Below, piece after piece: positions 1-9,034 of a DNA stretch of 64,000 nucleotides. The notes beneath the pieces are model-generated. The model saw only the letters and a program-made list of their open reading frames with translations. It ran no database searches and was not told the origin of the DNA. The translations under genes and the position numbers were made by a program. Each line of letters opens with the position of its first letter. Positions within the stretch are counted from its first letter, which is position 1. This DNA comes from CBDDHT01 sp965227905 (GTDB lineage: Bacteria > Pseudomonadota > Alphaproteobacteria > Rhizobiales > Methyloligellaceae): assembly GCA_965227905.1 (NCBI GenBank), contig OZ245780.1, positions 1,426,001 through 1,490,000 on the forward strand. The letters run 5' to 3'.

Positions 1-1
1 C

Positions 2-247
2 GTTCGCGACTACGGCGTCGGCATTGACCAAGAAGATTTGGATCGTATTGGAGAGCGGTTCTTCAGAGGCAAGACATCGACGGGGATCGAGGGCACGGGT
101 ATCGGCCTCAACCTCGTGGGACAGCTCGTAGCGATGCATGGCGGCACACTTCACGCCGACAGCAAGGTCGGTCAAGGCAGTACATTCGCCGTGAGTTTGC
201 CGATTGCAGGCCCAGGTGCGGATTCTGCCGATGCGAATGCTGCATAG
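2..247 (+). CDS. Sensor histidine kinase, C-terminal ATPase fragment (5' end outside window)
   Basis: Only the last 81 residues are inside the window; the reading frame is open from base 2. They hold the end of a HATPase_c domain: a G1-type box DYGVGI, an F-box region RFFRGKTSTG and a G2 box GTGIGL, followed by a short variable tail. In this family the region binds ATP and phosphorylates the histidine of the missing DHp domain. The fragment closely resembles the C-terminus of the PAS-PAS kinase at 11918-13579 (shared FFR-KTSTGI-GTGIGL core, then HVDSK/HADSK and a VAG/IAG-rich tail), so the two are probably paralogues. The sensor domains cannot be seen. No response regulator follows directly. 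Confidence 0.9.
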   Translation, partial: VRDYGVGIDQEDLDRIGERFFRGKTSTGIEGTGIGLNLVGQLVAMHGGTLHADSKVGQGSTFAVSLPIAGPGADSADANAA

Positions 248-532
248 GATCCGGTCTGGAAGACCTTAAACCGGTTCTGGCTTCTGGCTGATCTCTCCCG
301 AAGGTAAAGACATCGGGTTGCCGTGACGGCACCGCATCTCGTGGTTCTCGCTTTTCGACAGATCTCAGGTGAGTTCAATTTCAATACAACTGCAAAAGAT
401 TTTGTGTAAATCCGTATACTGCTGAATCGTTTGTTCAGATCTGCTTTGAGAATTGGTTTTTCCGCCGTCATTAAGAGTCTGTTAACCAAGATAGTGGCTA
501 ATTATTGTCTCATCGATGGAGGCAATGGGCCA

Positions 533-889
533 ATGGGAGTTTCTCTGGTTGCACATTTGAATGAGGAGCCGTGCCCGATTACGGAGAAGCTCCTGGGTGA
601 ACTGCATCGATCGACACCGCCCGATGCCGTCGATATCGCAAAGGATCTGCCCGAGAATCAGCGAGCGAAGCTTGCGGCCTTTTGCTACAACAAGCGTCAT
701 CTCCACGCGTTAGGGCTGAGGATCGCGTCGACCTGCGGGCGGGCATCCTTGATTGCCGCTGGCGGCAATGTCGGGGAGACAATTTTCCACCAATCACGCG
801 ATCCGGACAAGACTTTGGCAGCGGAGCAGCAGCCGTTGGGCTCGCGGCCGCCGAAACCGATTTCGCTCGCGCAGCCGCAATTCGACTAG
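533..889 (+). CDS. Small hypothetical protein, 118 aa
   Basis: A 118-residue protein with no domain I can name. It has a mixed helical core with a FCYNKRHLHALGLRIAS segment, which resembles, from memory, short uncharacterised alphaproteobacterial proteins with an FCY...HL..LG.xIA pattern. The frame stays open upstream to 431. I chose the ATG at 533 because a GGAGG lies about 11 bases ahead of it and the conserved-looking part starts soon after. The tail is proline-rich and low in complexity. It is flanked by kinase genes, but spacing of about 290 bp on one side and 335 bp on the other argues against an operon. It could be a spurious open frame, although its codon use and amino-acid pattern look like real coding sequence. 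Confidence 0.5.
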   Translation: MGVSLVAHLNEEPCPITEKLLGELHRSTPPDAVDIAKDLPENQRAKLAAFCYNKRHLHALGLRIASTCGRASLIAAGGNVGETIFHQSRDPDKTLAAEQQPLGSRPPKPISLAQPQFD

Positions 890-1224
890 GTCAGCGCAAC
901 TTCTGCCAAAACATGTCTCGTGTATGCACGGTCGATCTTGGCATCGGGTCGCTTCAACACCGAAGGCGCGAAGCGCTATTCGCACTCACTCAATTGCGAT
1001 GCTGACTTTCTTTCTGATGACCCCGCCGATCGCCAGTTTCCCACGCTCCAATGACGTCCACTTCACGCCGCGCTCGGCGAGTATCGGGCATGGGATCAGT
1101 CTGCACAGCCGAAATCCGTTCCAGGATCTAAAACTGCCAATGCTTCAAGGTACTCTAGGGATCAGAGGCGCCATCTCATAGTTGAGGGGACATCAACTAT
1201 GCAAATTGAATTGAGGAGCATCGC
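890..1224. other. Intergenic region without a supported gene
   Basis: Overlapping open frames exist here, but none has a convincing start, ribosome site or recognisable protein pattern. The last 30 bases carry a GAGGAG ribosome binding site for the kinase gene that starts at 1225. I see no terminator or RNA gene. Confidence 0.5.
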
Positions 1225-2754
1225 ATGCCGAAATCACTACGAGCCCTCCTTGTCGAGGATTCGGACGCCGATGTCATTTTGCTCGTGCGGCATCTGAAGC
1301 AGGCAGGATACGACTTGGAGTATCGGCATGTGGAGACGGCAAGTGAACTCGAAGACGCACTTGCAGCAGAGTCGTGGGACGTTGTCCTCAGCGATTTCTA
1401 TTTGCCGAGTTTCGATGCTTTTGACGGGCTCAAGCGGGTCAGGGAGAGATTGCCTCATTTGCCGTTTATTGTCGTTTCGGGAGCGCTTAGCGAGGAACGC
1501 CTGGTCGATGTGATGAGGGCGGGCGCCAATGACCTCATTCTGAAGACGAACCTGTCGCGGCTCGATCTTGTTATTGAGCGCGAACTGAACGAAGCGCAAT
1601 TCCATCGCCAACACGAACAGACAGAAGAATCCCTGCAGCAGAGCGAGCAAAGATTCGAGCATCTCTACAACAATACACCGGCAATGCTCTATTCGGCCGA
1701 TGCATCGGGCATATTGATAAAGGTCAGCGACTATTGGCTGGCCCGCATGGGTTATGAACGGGATGAGGTTTTGGGGCGTCCGATAATTGCGTTCATGACT
1801 GCCGAGTCCGCAGATCGCATGAAGCATGAGATCCAACCGCAGTTCCGGCGGAACGGTGCGGTCAAAGATGTCGAGTTGCAGTTTGAGACCAGAGCCGGCG
1901 ATGTCTTCGATGTCTCATTGTCTGCCGTCGCCGAAAGCGATGCTAACGGCACCGTGCTGCGTTCACTCGTCGTCCTGCTCGACATTACAGAACAAAAGAT
2001 CAATGCCCGTAAGCTTGACGATCTCGTTGAAGAACTGAGGCGCGCGAATACCGACCTCAAACGCTTTGCCTATGTCGCCTCACACGATCTCCAAGAGCCG
2101 TTGAGGAAGTTGGAGCAGTTCAGCCGATACCTTGCCGACGATTGTGCCAACGCACTCAGCAAGGACGGTCAGTACTTTCTTGATGTCATTCGTCGGTCCA
2201 GCAGTCGCATGAGTCGTTTGATTCGCGATCTGCTCGGATATTCAAGGACAGCAAATCGTGATCTCAGGCCACAGGATATCAATCTTCTGGATGTCACAGA
2301 GGAGATATTGTCCGATCTTGAGATGATGGTGTCCGAATCTGAAGCCGTCATCCACGTCGATCGTTTGCCGGTTATCAACGGAGACGCAACGGCCATTACG
2401 CATCTCATGCGAAACCTTATCGGCAATGCCATTAAGTACCGGCATCCGGCTCGCAAGCCGGAAATTCGGATATCGACCAAGACCGTTCCAGAAGGCAAGG
2501 GCACGAGCATTGCCGTTATCGACAACGGCATCGGATTCGACATGAAGTTTAAAGACCGAATCTTTGAGCCGTTCCGTCGGCTCCACGACAAGAATACCTA
2601 TCCGGGTTCTGGTATCGGGTTGTCCGTCTGCAATACGATCTGCGAGCGTCACGGCTGGAAACTCGATGCTTTCAGCGAATTGGACAGGGGCTCGACGTTT
2701 GTGATCTCGATTCCATCGGCTGACATCGAAATGCATGAGATCTTCCGGTCATAG
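1225..2754 (+). CDS. Hybrid REC-PAS sensor histidine kinase
   Basis: A cytoplasmic 509-residue kinase with no membrane segment. Domains in order: an N-terminal receiver (about 1-125) with acidic pocket E11/D12, phosphoacceptor D57 in LSDFYLP and K107; a linker helix; a PAS domain (about 145-258); a HisKA dimerisation helix with His287 in YVASHDLQEPL; and a HATPase domain with DNGIGF and GSGIGLSVC boxes. The SHDLQEPLRK type of H-box is shared with phytochrome-like and other PAS kinases. The single-domain regulator at 3150 is of the Rcp1 type usual for such kinases, so the two are a likely pair. A GAGGAG site sits just before the ATG. The N-terminal receiver suggests that the kinase is itself under phosphorelay control. 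Its signal is unknown. Confidence 0.93.
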   Translation: MPKSLRALLVEDSDADVILLVRHLKQAGYDLEYRHVETASELEDALAAESWDVVLSDFYLPSFDAFDGLKRVRERLPHLPFIVVSGALSEERLVDVMRAGANDLILKTNLSRLDLVIERELNEAQFHRQHEQTEESLQQSEQRFEHLYNNTPAMLYSADASGILIKVSDYWLARMGYERDEVLGRPIIAFMTAESADRMKHEIQPQFRRNGAVKDVELQFETRAGDVFDVSLSAVAESDANGTVLRSLVVLLDITEQKINARKLDDLVEELRRANTDLKRFAYVASHDLQEPLRKLEQFSRYLADDCANALSKDGQYFLDVIRRSSSRMSRLIRDLLGYSRTANRDLRPQDINLLDVTEEILSDLEMMVSESEAVIHVDRLPVINGDATAITHLMRNLIGNAIKYRHPARKPEIRISTKTVPEGKGTSIAVIDNGIGFDMKFKDRIFEPFRRLHDKNTYPGSGIGLSVCNTICERHGWKLDAFSELDRGSTFVISIPSADIEMHEIFRS

Positions 2755-3149
2755 GAAACCACGCACCTTCAACCGTCCGGCGCTGCCCAGGGGTGCTCCT
2801 GAAAGCAGAGATGGCGCCATCAATTGCTCAGAACGTTCAGCGGTGCTGATTATCTGGTTTCAATCCAATTCGCGCGAAGCGGCAGCCGAAGTTCTGCAGA
2901 GAGCATGCATTCCGATCAGGCGATGGTATTCAACGAACGCTTGAACGCAACTATTGGCAGGACATCGGTGCTTCTCGAAAAACTTAAGGCTTCCTGAATC
3001 TGATGCTTCAGATTTTAGCAAAAACTTATTGAAATCCCGATAGGATTTTCCTGATTGCCAGGGCTGTCAATTTGTCCGGTTTTTGGTGATATCGGACAGT
3101 ATTTGCGGCAGGTTTTGAAAGTCTGTTTTTGCATAGAATGGGGCATGTC
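2755..3149. other. Intergenic region between kinase and its likely regulator
   Basis: No gene is supported in these roughly 395 bases. The stretch from about 2985 to 3075 is AT-rich compared with its surroundings and probably contains the promoter of the response regulator at 3150. No hairpin with a T-run was seen. Confidence 0.45.
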
Positions 3150-3581
3150 ATGGGGACGGCAAAACCGACGAATATCCTGATGGTTGATGACGATCAGGAT
3201 GATATCTACATGACCATGCGGCGTCTGTCGCAGTCGAAGATCACGAACGGTTTTGTCTATGAGCTTGATCCTCGCAACCTGCTTGGTCGTCTTGCGGCGT
3301 TGGAGCTGCAGGATCAAGGTGATCCGAATGTTGTGATACTGCTCGATATCAACATGCCCCGAATTGACGGATTCGAAGTGCTACAGACGTTGAAGAAGCA
3401 TGAGAAATACAAGGATATTCCAGTCCTGATGCTTTGCACATCTGACGATGCCGTCGACATGCTGGAGTCATTCGAGAACGGCGCAGATGGTTATCTTGTA
3501 AAGCCAATCGTACCGGCCGAAATGCTTCAAGCCGTCAATGATCTGACGTCCCATCAGATTCAACTCGTGCAACAGCACTGA
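3150..3581 (+). CDS. Single-domain response regulator (Rcp1-like CheY protein)
   Basis: A 143-residue stand-alone receiver domain. The acidic triad D13-D14-D15, phosphoacceptor D66 in VILLDINMP, a Thr/Ser position in LCTSDD and K118 in YLVKPI are all present, so it should be phosphorylatable. It has no output domain. Regulators of this subtype (Rcp1-like) usually partner PAS- or phytochrome-type kinases such as the one at 1225. The start is uncertain: TTG at 3129 and ATG at 3138 are also in frame. I prefer ATG 3150 because a GGGG lies at a usable distance and the product begins with a typical short lead into the first beta strand. Confidence 0.9.
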   Translation: MGTAKPTNILMVDDDQDDIYMTMRRLSQSKITNGFVYELDPRNLLGRLAALELQDQGDPNVVILLDINMPRIDGFEVLQTLKKHEKYKDIPVLMLCTSDDAVDMLESFENGADGYLVKPIVPAEMLQAVNDLTSHQIQLVQQH

Positions 3582-3852
3582 TATTGTCGCATTGAAGTCA
3601 CGGGCGATCGAAACCGCATCGGTCATGTGCCCATGCGATGGTGGAATTCCTGTCTCTTTGCAAGCGGCGGCAACAGAAGCACAGGCCCAAACTCAACACG
3701 CGTCAGCGTTGGCACGCCTCGTATTTCTCAAATGATCGCGCGCTCGTAGGTGCTCCGCCTGACGCCCCGCTTGCAATTCTCTGCGGCACAAGCCACATGA
3801 CGTGGGCGGACGGGACTTCCTCACCTGTACGCCGATTGCATATGGGCGATTC

Positions 3853-4404
3853 ATGCTTGAAGTCGAACTCACTTACTATCTTTTGGCGATAGTCCTGGTG
3901 CTCGGGTGCGCGATGGCCTGGGCGATGAATTTCGTCATGCTTCCCGGCAATTGGTTCATTGTTGGCTTGGCCTCGTTGTTCGTCCTTTGGGTCAGCGAAG
4001 GCGCTGACGGCGGAATGAGCTGGGATACGGTCGGGATCCTCGTGGTTCTTGCGATTGTTGGCGAAGTTGTAGAGTTCATGGCCGGTGCTGCGGGAGCCGC
4101 CAAGAAGGGCGGAGCGCGGCGTAGCGTCTTTCTGGCCCTCGTCGGTGCCTTCGGCGGCAGTATTTTTGGCGCGCTGGCCGGTGTGCCGATTCCAGTCATC
4201 GGACCGCTTGTCGGCGCACTTGCCGGCGCGGGATTCGGTGCCTATTTCGGCGCCTATCTTGGCGAGACCTGGAAGGGCCGCTCGTCTGAGATGAGTATGG
4301 AAGTCGGCAAAGGCGCCATGATCGGTCGTGTTCTCGGGACCGTGGGAAAGCTGGCCGTCGGAACCGTAATGATTGGTGTGGTGGCCGTTCACGGCTTCAC
4401 CTAA
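3853..4404 (+). CDS. DUF456 family membrane protein
   Basis: A 183-residue, very hydrophobic and glycine/alanine-rich protein with about four membrane segments: residues 5-30, 35-55, 65-85 and a long Gly-rich stretch with GAFGGSIFGALAG and PLVGALAGAGFGAYFGAYLG. This pattern is characteristic of DUF456, a family of small inner-membrane proteins of unknown function. GTG 3802 would add 17 residues, but these are not hydrophobic and lack a ribosome site, so the ATG at 3853 is chosen. It converges with the hydrolase gene that follows. The function is not known. Confidence 0.8.
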   Translation: MLEVELTYYLLAIVLVLGCAMAWAMNFVMLPGNWFIVGLASLFVLWVSEGADGGMSWDTVGILVVLAIVGEVVEFMAGAAGAAKKGGARRSVFLALVGAFGGSIFGALAGVPIPVIGPLVGALAGAGFGAYFGAYLGETWKGRSSEMSMEVGKGAMIGRVLGTVGKLAVGTVMIGVVAVHGFT

Positions 4405-4450
4405 TACCGCTGTCGATCAGTGTTGACGGTAGCGAGTGTGAGGTGCGCCG

Positions 4451-6346
4451 TTAGCGCGGGATTACAGGCAACTCGACGCATGAGGCCCGTAAGGCATCGT
4501 GGAAGACCGTTTGGCGTGCAGTTTCATGACATCGGTGCAGGCCCAAGGGTTCGCCGGTGTTTGGGTTGACGTCATAGTGCGGAAAGTTGCTACTGGAAAT
4601 ATCGAGACGAATGCAGTGATGTTGCGCAAAGACGTTGCTGGTTGCCTGGAGCCGGAGCTCTATTTGGTAAACTTCGCCGGGTTCCATGAGCACTGCTTTT
4701 TCAAAGCCTTCGCGATAGCGCATCCGCAGGATTGAGTCGCCGAGATTTAAGGCGTAGCCATCGGGATAATCTGCATTGGGTGGATATTCGTCGATCAATT
4801 TTACCGTGAAGTCCGTATCCACCGCCGAAGAGCTCACCCAAAGACGGCAAGTTACGACTCCGGTGACTTCAATATCTTGCTTTAGAGGTTGTGTCCGGAA
4901 GACCAGTATGTCGGGTCGTAACGATAGAGGGAGCTTTTCACTCTTGTCGCCCGACATCGTACCGCTCTTCTGATCGAAACCACCGCCTTCGATAAAGCCC
5001 GAGGTGCCATAGTTGGTAAAATTCCCGCCAACCGTTGGGACGGGAGCTAGTGGATCAAAATCGTATCGATCCGCAGCCGCATTTACTGGCGCACGTTCGG
5101 CCGCAAGCGTCCCGCCGGGATGGAGATACAGAATCGTTTTCTGAGCGCGAGCGAGAGGCCACTCCTGCTCGTCACGCCATTGCCCGCCATGCATCAACCT
5201 GCCCATCGAATCGCGCTTGCCGCTCCCACCGCCCATGACGAACAGTCTGACCGGTGCCTCATGATCGAGACCGGTAGCCAGGCCTTTCAGATGCTGATCG
5301 AACCAGCGCAATCGCAGACTGTTATTGTCCTCGAGTGCAGCATCGGTCCCGAAGTCCACATCGCCTGCCCATGACTGCGTGAACATATCTCCGCCATGCA
5401 GCCAGGTTCCAATCACCAGCTTTTTCGGCGTGCGGTGTCGCTTCTTGAGCTCGGCGTACTTCCAGAGTGTCGCCGTAATATGATGCCCGTACCATGATGT
5501 TTCGAGGAGTATCGGTATGTCCGGATAATCATCGATGTACTCTTCGATGCACAGATCCGGCGTCTTCCAGTAATCGTCATAGTCGGACCGGGTGAGCATG
5601 TCGAAGAACCACTGCTCATAGTCAGGTGTGAGTCGGAGCGGCGACACACCTTGTCGCAAAGGCTGATGTTCCAGCCATTTGGTGAGCGAAGTCCACATCT
5701 CATCGAGTTGGCGTTTGACCTGTGGTTCGGCCATGGCCTGCTTGGAGGAGCGCGCCATGAACACGACATACTGGAAAGCGATGCCATATTCGCAGGCACC
5801 GCCGTGCCGCATGGTCTGGCGGAAGTAATTATATGGGCCGTCGAAAAGTGCCTGCGTCACCAGCTTTGGGGGGGACCGCACTGCCAGTGCCTGCTGTGTT
5901 GCTGTCGTGTAGGAGATTCCAAGTGTGCCGATCCCGGCACCGCACCACGGCTGTTCGGCGATCCATTGCATCGTATCGCGCCCATCGTCTGCTTCGTTGC
6001 GCAGGAACGCGAATTGCCCATCCGACGACCAACGTCCACGGACGTCCTGAACGACATAGATGTATCCGCGCTCGGCAAAGAATCGCCCTGTTGTCGCGTG
6101 TGACAGTCGATTCTTGTCATAAGGCGAGCGTTCCAGGAGGACAGGCCATGTGCCGGCTACAGCCTCGCCATCAAGTGCCGGACGATAAACATCCAGATAT
6201 AGTGTCGTGCCGTCCTCCATCGCGACGCCGATCTGCCTGTCGACCGTGCAATCGTATTGACGCCATGAGCCTTGGTTGGTCTGCATCGGTCTCTTCCCAT
6301 TTGAAGTGCCAGACTTCGCGGCGCTGTAATCTGTGTTCCGGGGCAT
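4451..6346 (-). CDS. CocE/NonD family hydrolase (X-Pro dipeptidyl-peptidase-like)
   Basis: A 631-residue serine hydrolase of the CocE/NonD type. It shows the family's early signature (LYLDVYRPA, then RSPYDK and VVQDVRGRWSSDG), a nucleophile elbow LGISY with Ser145, a predicted catalytic His in IGTWLHGG and a C-terminal jelly-roll (X-Pro peptidase C-terminal) domain from about residue 390. Family members hydrolyse esters, acyl groups or peptides; the substrate here cannot be deduced. Oddly, the elbow reads GISYTT rather than the usual G-x-S-Y-G/L-G, so the residues after the nucleophile are unusual. No signal peptide is visible, so it is probably cytoplasmic. The ATG at 6346 is used; an in-frame Met at residue 21 is an alternative. 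Confidence 0.85.
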   Translation of the reverse strand: MPRNTDYSAAKSGTSNGKRPMQTNQGSWRQYDCTVDRQIGVAMEDGTTLYLDVYRPALDGEAVAGTWPVLLERSPYDKNRLSHATTGRFFAERGYIYVVQDVRGRWSSDGQFAFLRNEADDGRDTMQWIAEQPWCGAGIGTLGISYTTATQQALAVRSPPKLVTQALFDGPYNYFRQTMRHGGACEYGIAFQYVVFMARSSKQAMAEPQVKRQLDEMWTSLTKWLEHQPLRQGVSPLRLTPDYEQWFFDMLTRSDYDDYWKTPDLCIEEYIDDYPDIPILLETSWYGHHITATLWKYAELKKRHRTPKKLVIGTWLHGGDMFTQSWAGDVDFGTDAALEDNNSLRLRWFDQHLKGLATGLDHEAPVRLFVMGGGSGKRDSMGRLMHGGQWRDEQEWPLARAQKTILYLHPGGTLAAERAPVNAAADRYDFDPLAPVPTVGGNFTNYGTSGFIEGGGFDQKSGTMSGDKSEKLPLSLRPDILVFRTQPLKQDIEVTGVVTCRLWVSSSAVDTDFTVKLIDEYPPNADYPDGYALNLGDSILRMRYREGFEKAVLMEPGEVYQIELRLQATSNVFAQHHCIRLDISSSNFPHYDVNPNTGEPLGLHRCHETARQTVFHDALRASCVELPVIPR

Positions 6347-6771
6347 TCTGTCAGAGTTGGATATAGATCATGACATGCAATCCCATGCTATCTAGCAGTC
6401 TCTGATCGAAGCCTTGGCGGCGCCGGTCGCATTCAGCACTGCCATATACCTGTTTTCGGTCACTGGACACGACTGCATGGCCGAGGTTCAGCAGGTGGCA
6501 GTCCGAGGGCTGCCGTCGACCTATTTCGTGAGCTTGTCGCAAGCTGTGCGTTGTCGTGATGCCGGGATCGATCTGGTATGGAAAGACCGTGCCGCGATTG
6601 CTGACATCGGCGTTAGTTTTATTGCTCTCGTTCTAATGCGGTTTCGAGCGACGGTCTCGTCGATACGATGACTCCAACCTTCTTTCACAATTGATAAATG
6701 CTTTGAAAACCGTAACTTAATAGAATTTCGCTAAGCATTGTCTTCATCGACCTGCCGCATGGAGACAATCA
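6347..6771. other. Divergent intergenic region (hydrolase / TadG-like gene)
   Basis: About 425 bases between two divergent genes, with no open frame I can defend. The last 90 bases before 6772 are AT-rich and probably hold the promoter of the TadG-like gene; a GGAG lies a few bases ahead of its ATG. Confidence 0.45.
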
Positions 6772-8070
6772 ATGATTTTCAAAGCGCTCTTGGACCAACT
6801 GAGTCTGTTCGGAGTGAACCGGAAGGGCAGCGTGGCGTTGGTCTTCGCGATTGCGGCGGTGCCAACGATTGCGATGGTGGGAGCCGCCATCGACTATGGC
6901 CGCGCACTCAACACCAAGACCAAGATACAATTGGCACTGGATGCGTCGGCGCTGTTTGCAGCATCAACGCAGTTCAAGAACAATGCAGAGCGCATCAAAG
7001 CGGCACAGGATGCCTTTGCAGCGAATATGGAAGGAACCGGCTACGCCGCAAATACATCGCTCAATGTGAATATTGCCGATAACGCCGTCGTGACGTCAGC
7101 AACAGTCAATGTGCCGACCACCTTTGCCGCCTTGATGGGAATGGATGGTATCGACGTCCATGGTTTGTCCGAAGTGCCGCTGCCCGGAGGCGGGAAAGCG
7201 GAGGTGGTTCTGGTTCTCGACTACTCGGATTCGATGCTGACGAACGACAAGTATGTCACCATGCGGCATGCTGCTGAAGAGCTGATCCGCATCGTCTCGA
7301 GCGACTTCACCAACGACGAGGTCAAGATTGGTTTGGCGCCCTTCGCCGCAATGGTCTACGCCAAGCTCAACAAGAAGTTCGTCGTCCCGTCTGCTCATGG
7401 TCGAGATTATGACGGCAACGCCGGGAATAACAGTTGGCTTGGATGCACACAGGATCGGCGCTACCCGCACAATCTTGAAGCAAGCAAGCCAAAGAACAGC
7501 GACGATCGTACAAAGTGGGGTGAGGGCAAACCCGGAGATTGGTACGATCTGAGCATCCATCCCGGCGCATGCAATATCTATGAGGCAAACAAGCTTCAGG
7601 TGCTCCCGCTCACGAACAATTTTAACAAAGTAAAGAACCGGCTGGCGGAGATGGAACCCGCGCTGCAGACCCATATCGCCCTTGGTCTTGAGTTTGGCTG
7701 GCACGTCATTTCGCCAGCGGCGCCGTACAAACAAGGCGTGCCCTATCGCACCAAGGATGTCGTAAAGGTCATCGTGCTGCTGACCGACGGTGTTCAGACG
7801 AGCCGGGCGTGGGGCCCGTCGGATGCGCACTCAGCCAGGCAGGGTGAAGACAATCTTGAGGACATGTGCGCGGACATCAAAGATGAAGGCGTGCTTCTGT
7901 TTACCGTCGCCTTCGATCTCAACTCACGGGACACGAATGCGCGTTTGAGCAAATGTGCCTCAAACGACAAATATTTTCATGTCGCGCAGCAAGGTGGTTT
8001 GGGGCTCAACAATGCCTTCACGAAAATTGCCAATGAGATCCAGTACAGCATGCTGCGCCTGTCAAAGTAG
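6772..8070 (+). CDS. TadE/TadG-like protein with von Willebrand factor A domain
   Basis: A 432-residue protein with a short N-terminal basic stretch, one transmembrane helix (about 20-42, with the TadE/TadG hallmark GSVALVFAIAAVP), then a pseudopilin-like region and a C-terminal VWA domain from about residue 145. The metal site D150-Y-S-D-S154 is intact and a distal LLTDGVQ loop is visible. Cys residues in the VWA region suggest extracytoplasmic disulfides. TadG-type proteins accompany Flp/Tad pili and help anchor them in the envelope, but no other tad gene (cpaA-F, tadB/C, flp) lies nearby, so this is an orphan. GGAG precedes the ATG. It converges with the FAH gene 12 bases downstream. Confidence 0.87.
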   Translation: MIFKALLDQLSLFGVNRKGSVALVFAIAAVPTIAMVGAAIDYGRALNTKTKIQLALDASALFAASTQFKNNAERIKAAQDAFAANMEGTGYAANTSLNVNIADNAVVTSATVNVPTTFAALMGMDGIDVHGLSEVPLPGGGKAEVVLVLDYSDSMLTNDKYVTMRHAAEELIRIVSSDFTNDEVKIGLAPFAAMVYAKLNKKFVVPSAHGRDYDGNAGNNSWLGCTQDRRYPHNLEASKPKNSDDRTKWGEGKPGDWYDLSIHPGACNIYEANKLQVLPLTNNFNKVKNRLAEMEPALQTHIALGLEFGWHVISPAAPYKQGVPYRTKDVVKVIVLLTDGVQTSRAWGPSDAHSARQGEDNLEDMCADIKDEGVLLFTVAFDLNSRDTNARLSKCASNDKYFHVAQQGGLGLNNAFTKIANEIQYSMLRLSK

Positions 8071-8082
8071 GACCTGATCGGA

Positions 8083-8928
8083 TCAGGAAGCCGCGACGAC
8101 ATCCTGGCGCTGCTGCCCGAGGCCTTCTACGCCGAGTTCGACCACATCTCCGGGTTTCAGAAATGTAGGAGGCGTCATCCCCAAACCCACCCCGGGGGGT
8201 GTTCCTGTCGAGATTATATCGCCCGGCTGAAGACTCATGAACCGGCTGACATAGGAAACGATGAAGGAAGGCGAAAAGATCATCGTCGCCGTCCGTCCGT
8301 CCTGCCGGCGCTCGCCATTTACCGACAACCAGAGTCCGAGCGCGAGAGGATCTGAGATTTCGTCCCGGGTCACGAGCCAAGGGCCTATGGGGCCAAACGT
8401 ATCGGCTGACTTGCCCTTGACCCATTGGCCCGAGCGCTCAATTTGAAAATGGCGTTCCGAGACATCGTTAACGGCGCAATAGCCGGCAACATGCTCCAGC
8501 GCTTGTGCTTCTTCCACATATTTCGTGTCGCGGCCGATTATGAGGCCGAGTTCGACCTCCCAGTCGGTCTTGGTCGAGCCACGGGGGATGACAATTGCAT
8601 CGTTCGGACCGCTGATCGAGGAGGTGGCTTTCATGAACAACACAGGTTCGTCCGGTACATCCAGCCCTGCTTCAGCGGCATGATCGGAATAGTTGAGACC
8701 GACGCATACGAACTTGCCGGGGTCGCCGATGCAGGGGCCGAGGCGTTCAGAGTCAGACACGAGAGGAAGGGTGCCGGGGTCAAGGCTCCGTAGGTCAGCA
8801 AGACGATTGTCGGCAAGCATCCTTCCGTCGATGTCGTCAACGATCGCCGACAGGTCGCGAATATCGCCATTGCCATCGATCAGGCCAGGTTTCTCGCTTC
8901 CCTGCGGACCAAAGCGTACCAGTTTCAT
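8083..8928 (-). CDS. Fumarylacetoacetate hydrolase (FAH) family protein
   Basis: A 281-residue FAH-superfamily enzyme. The N-terminal 70 residues form the family's small domain; the catalytic domain begins near GLNYSDHAAE and carries the metal ligands in DWEVELGLIIG and in the NDVSER motif, plus the GDIISTGTPPGVG loop. Enzymes of this kind cleave or decarboxylate/hydrate 2-oxo acids (ureidoglycolate lyase, 2-oxo-4-pentenoate hydratase, acylpyruvate hydrolase); the neighbours do not settle which. It is cytoplasmic, divalent-metal dependent and of normal length. The start ATG at 8928 gives the expected MKLVRFG opening. Confidence 0.9.
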   Translation of the reverse strand: MKLVRFGPQGSEKPGLIDGNGDIRDLSAIVDDIDGRMLADNRLADLRSLDPGTLPLVSDSERLGPCIGDPGKFVCVGLNYSDHAAEAGLDVPDEPVLFMKATSSISGPNDAIVIPRGSTKTDWEVELGLIIGRDTKYVEEAQALEHVAGYCAVNDVSERHFQIERSGQWVKGKSADTFGPIGPWLVTRDEISDPLALGLWLSVNGERRQDGRTATMIFSPSFIVSYVSRFMSLQPGDIISTGTPPGVGLGMTPPTFLKPGDVVELGVEGLGQQRQDVVAAS

Positions 8929-9034
8929 GGACGAACCCTTCTCTCATTGCGGACGGCCCTCAACGGCGAAGGCGATGCATCGGAAAGGGTTTTAGCGCAG
9001 AACGGTAGGCGAGGTCATCCGTATCTGGAAAAGA

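Noticed and set aside
3703..4392. 229-codon open frame antisense to the DUF456 gene
   Set aside because: It is His/Asp-rich and has no hydrophobic or domain pattern; the membrane-protein frame is clearly real.
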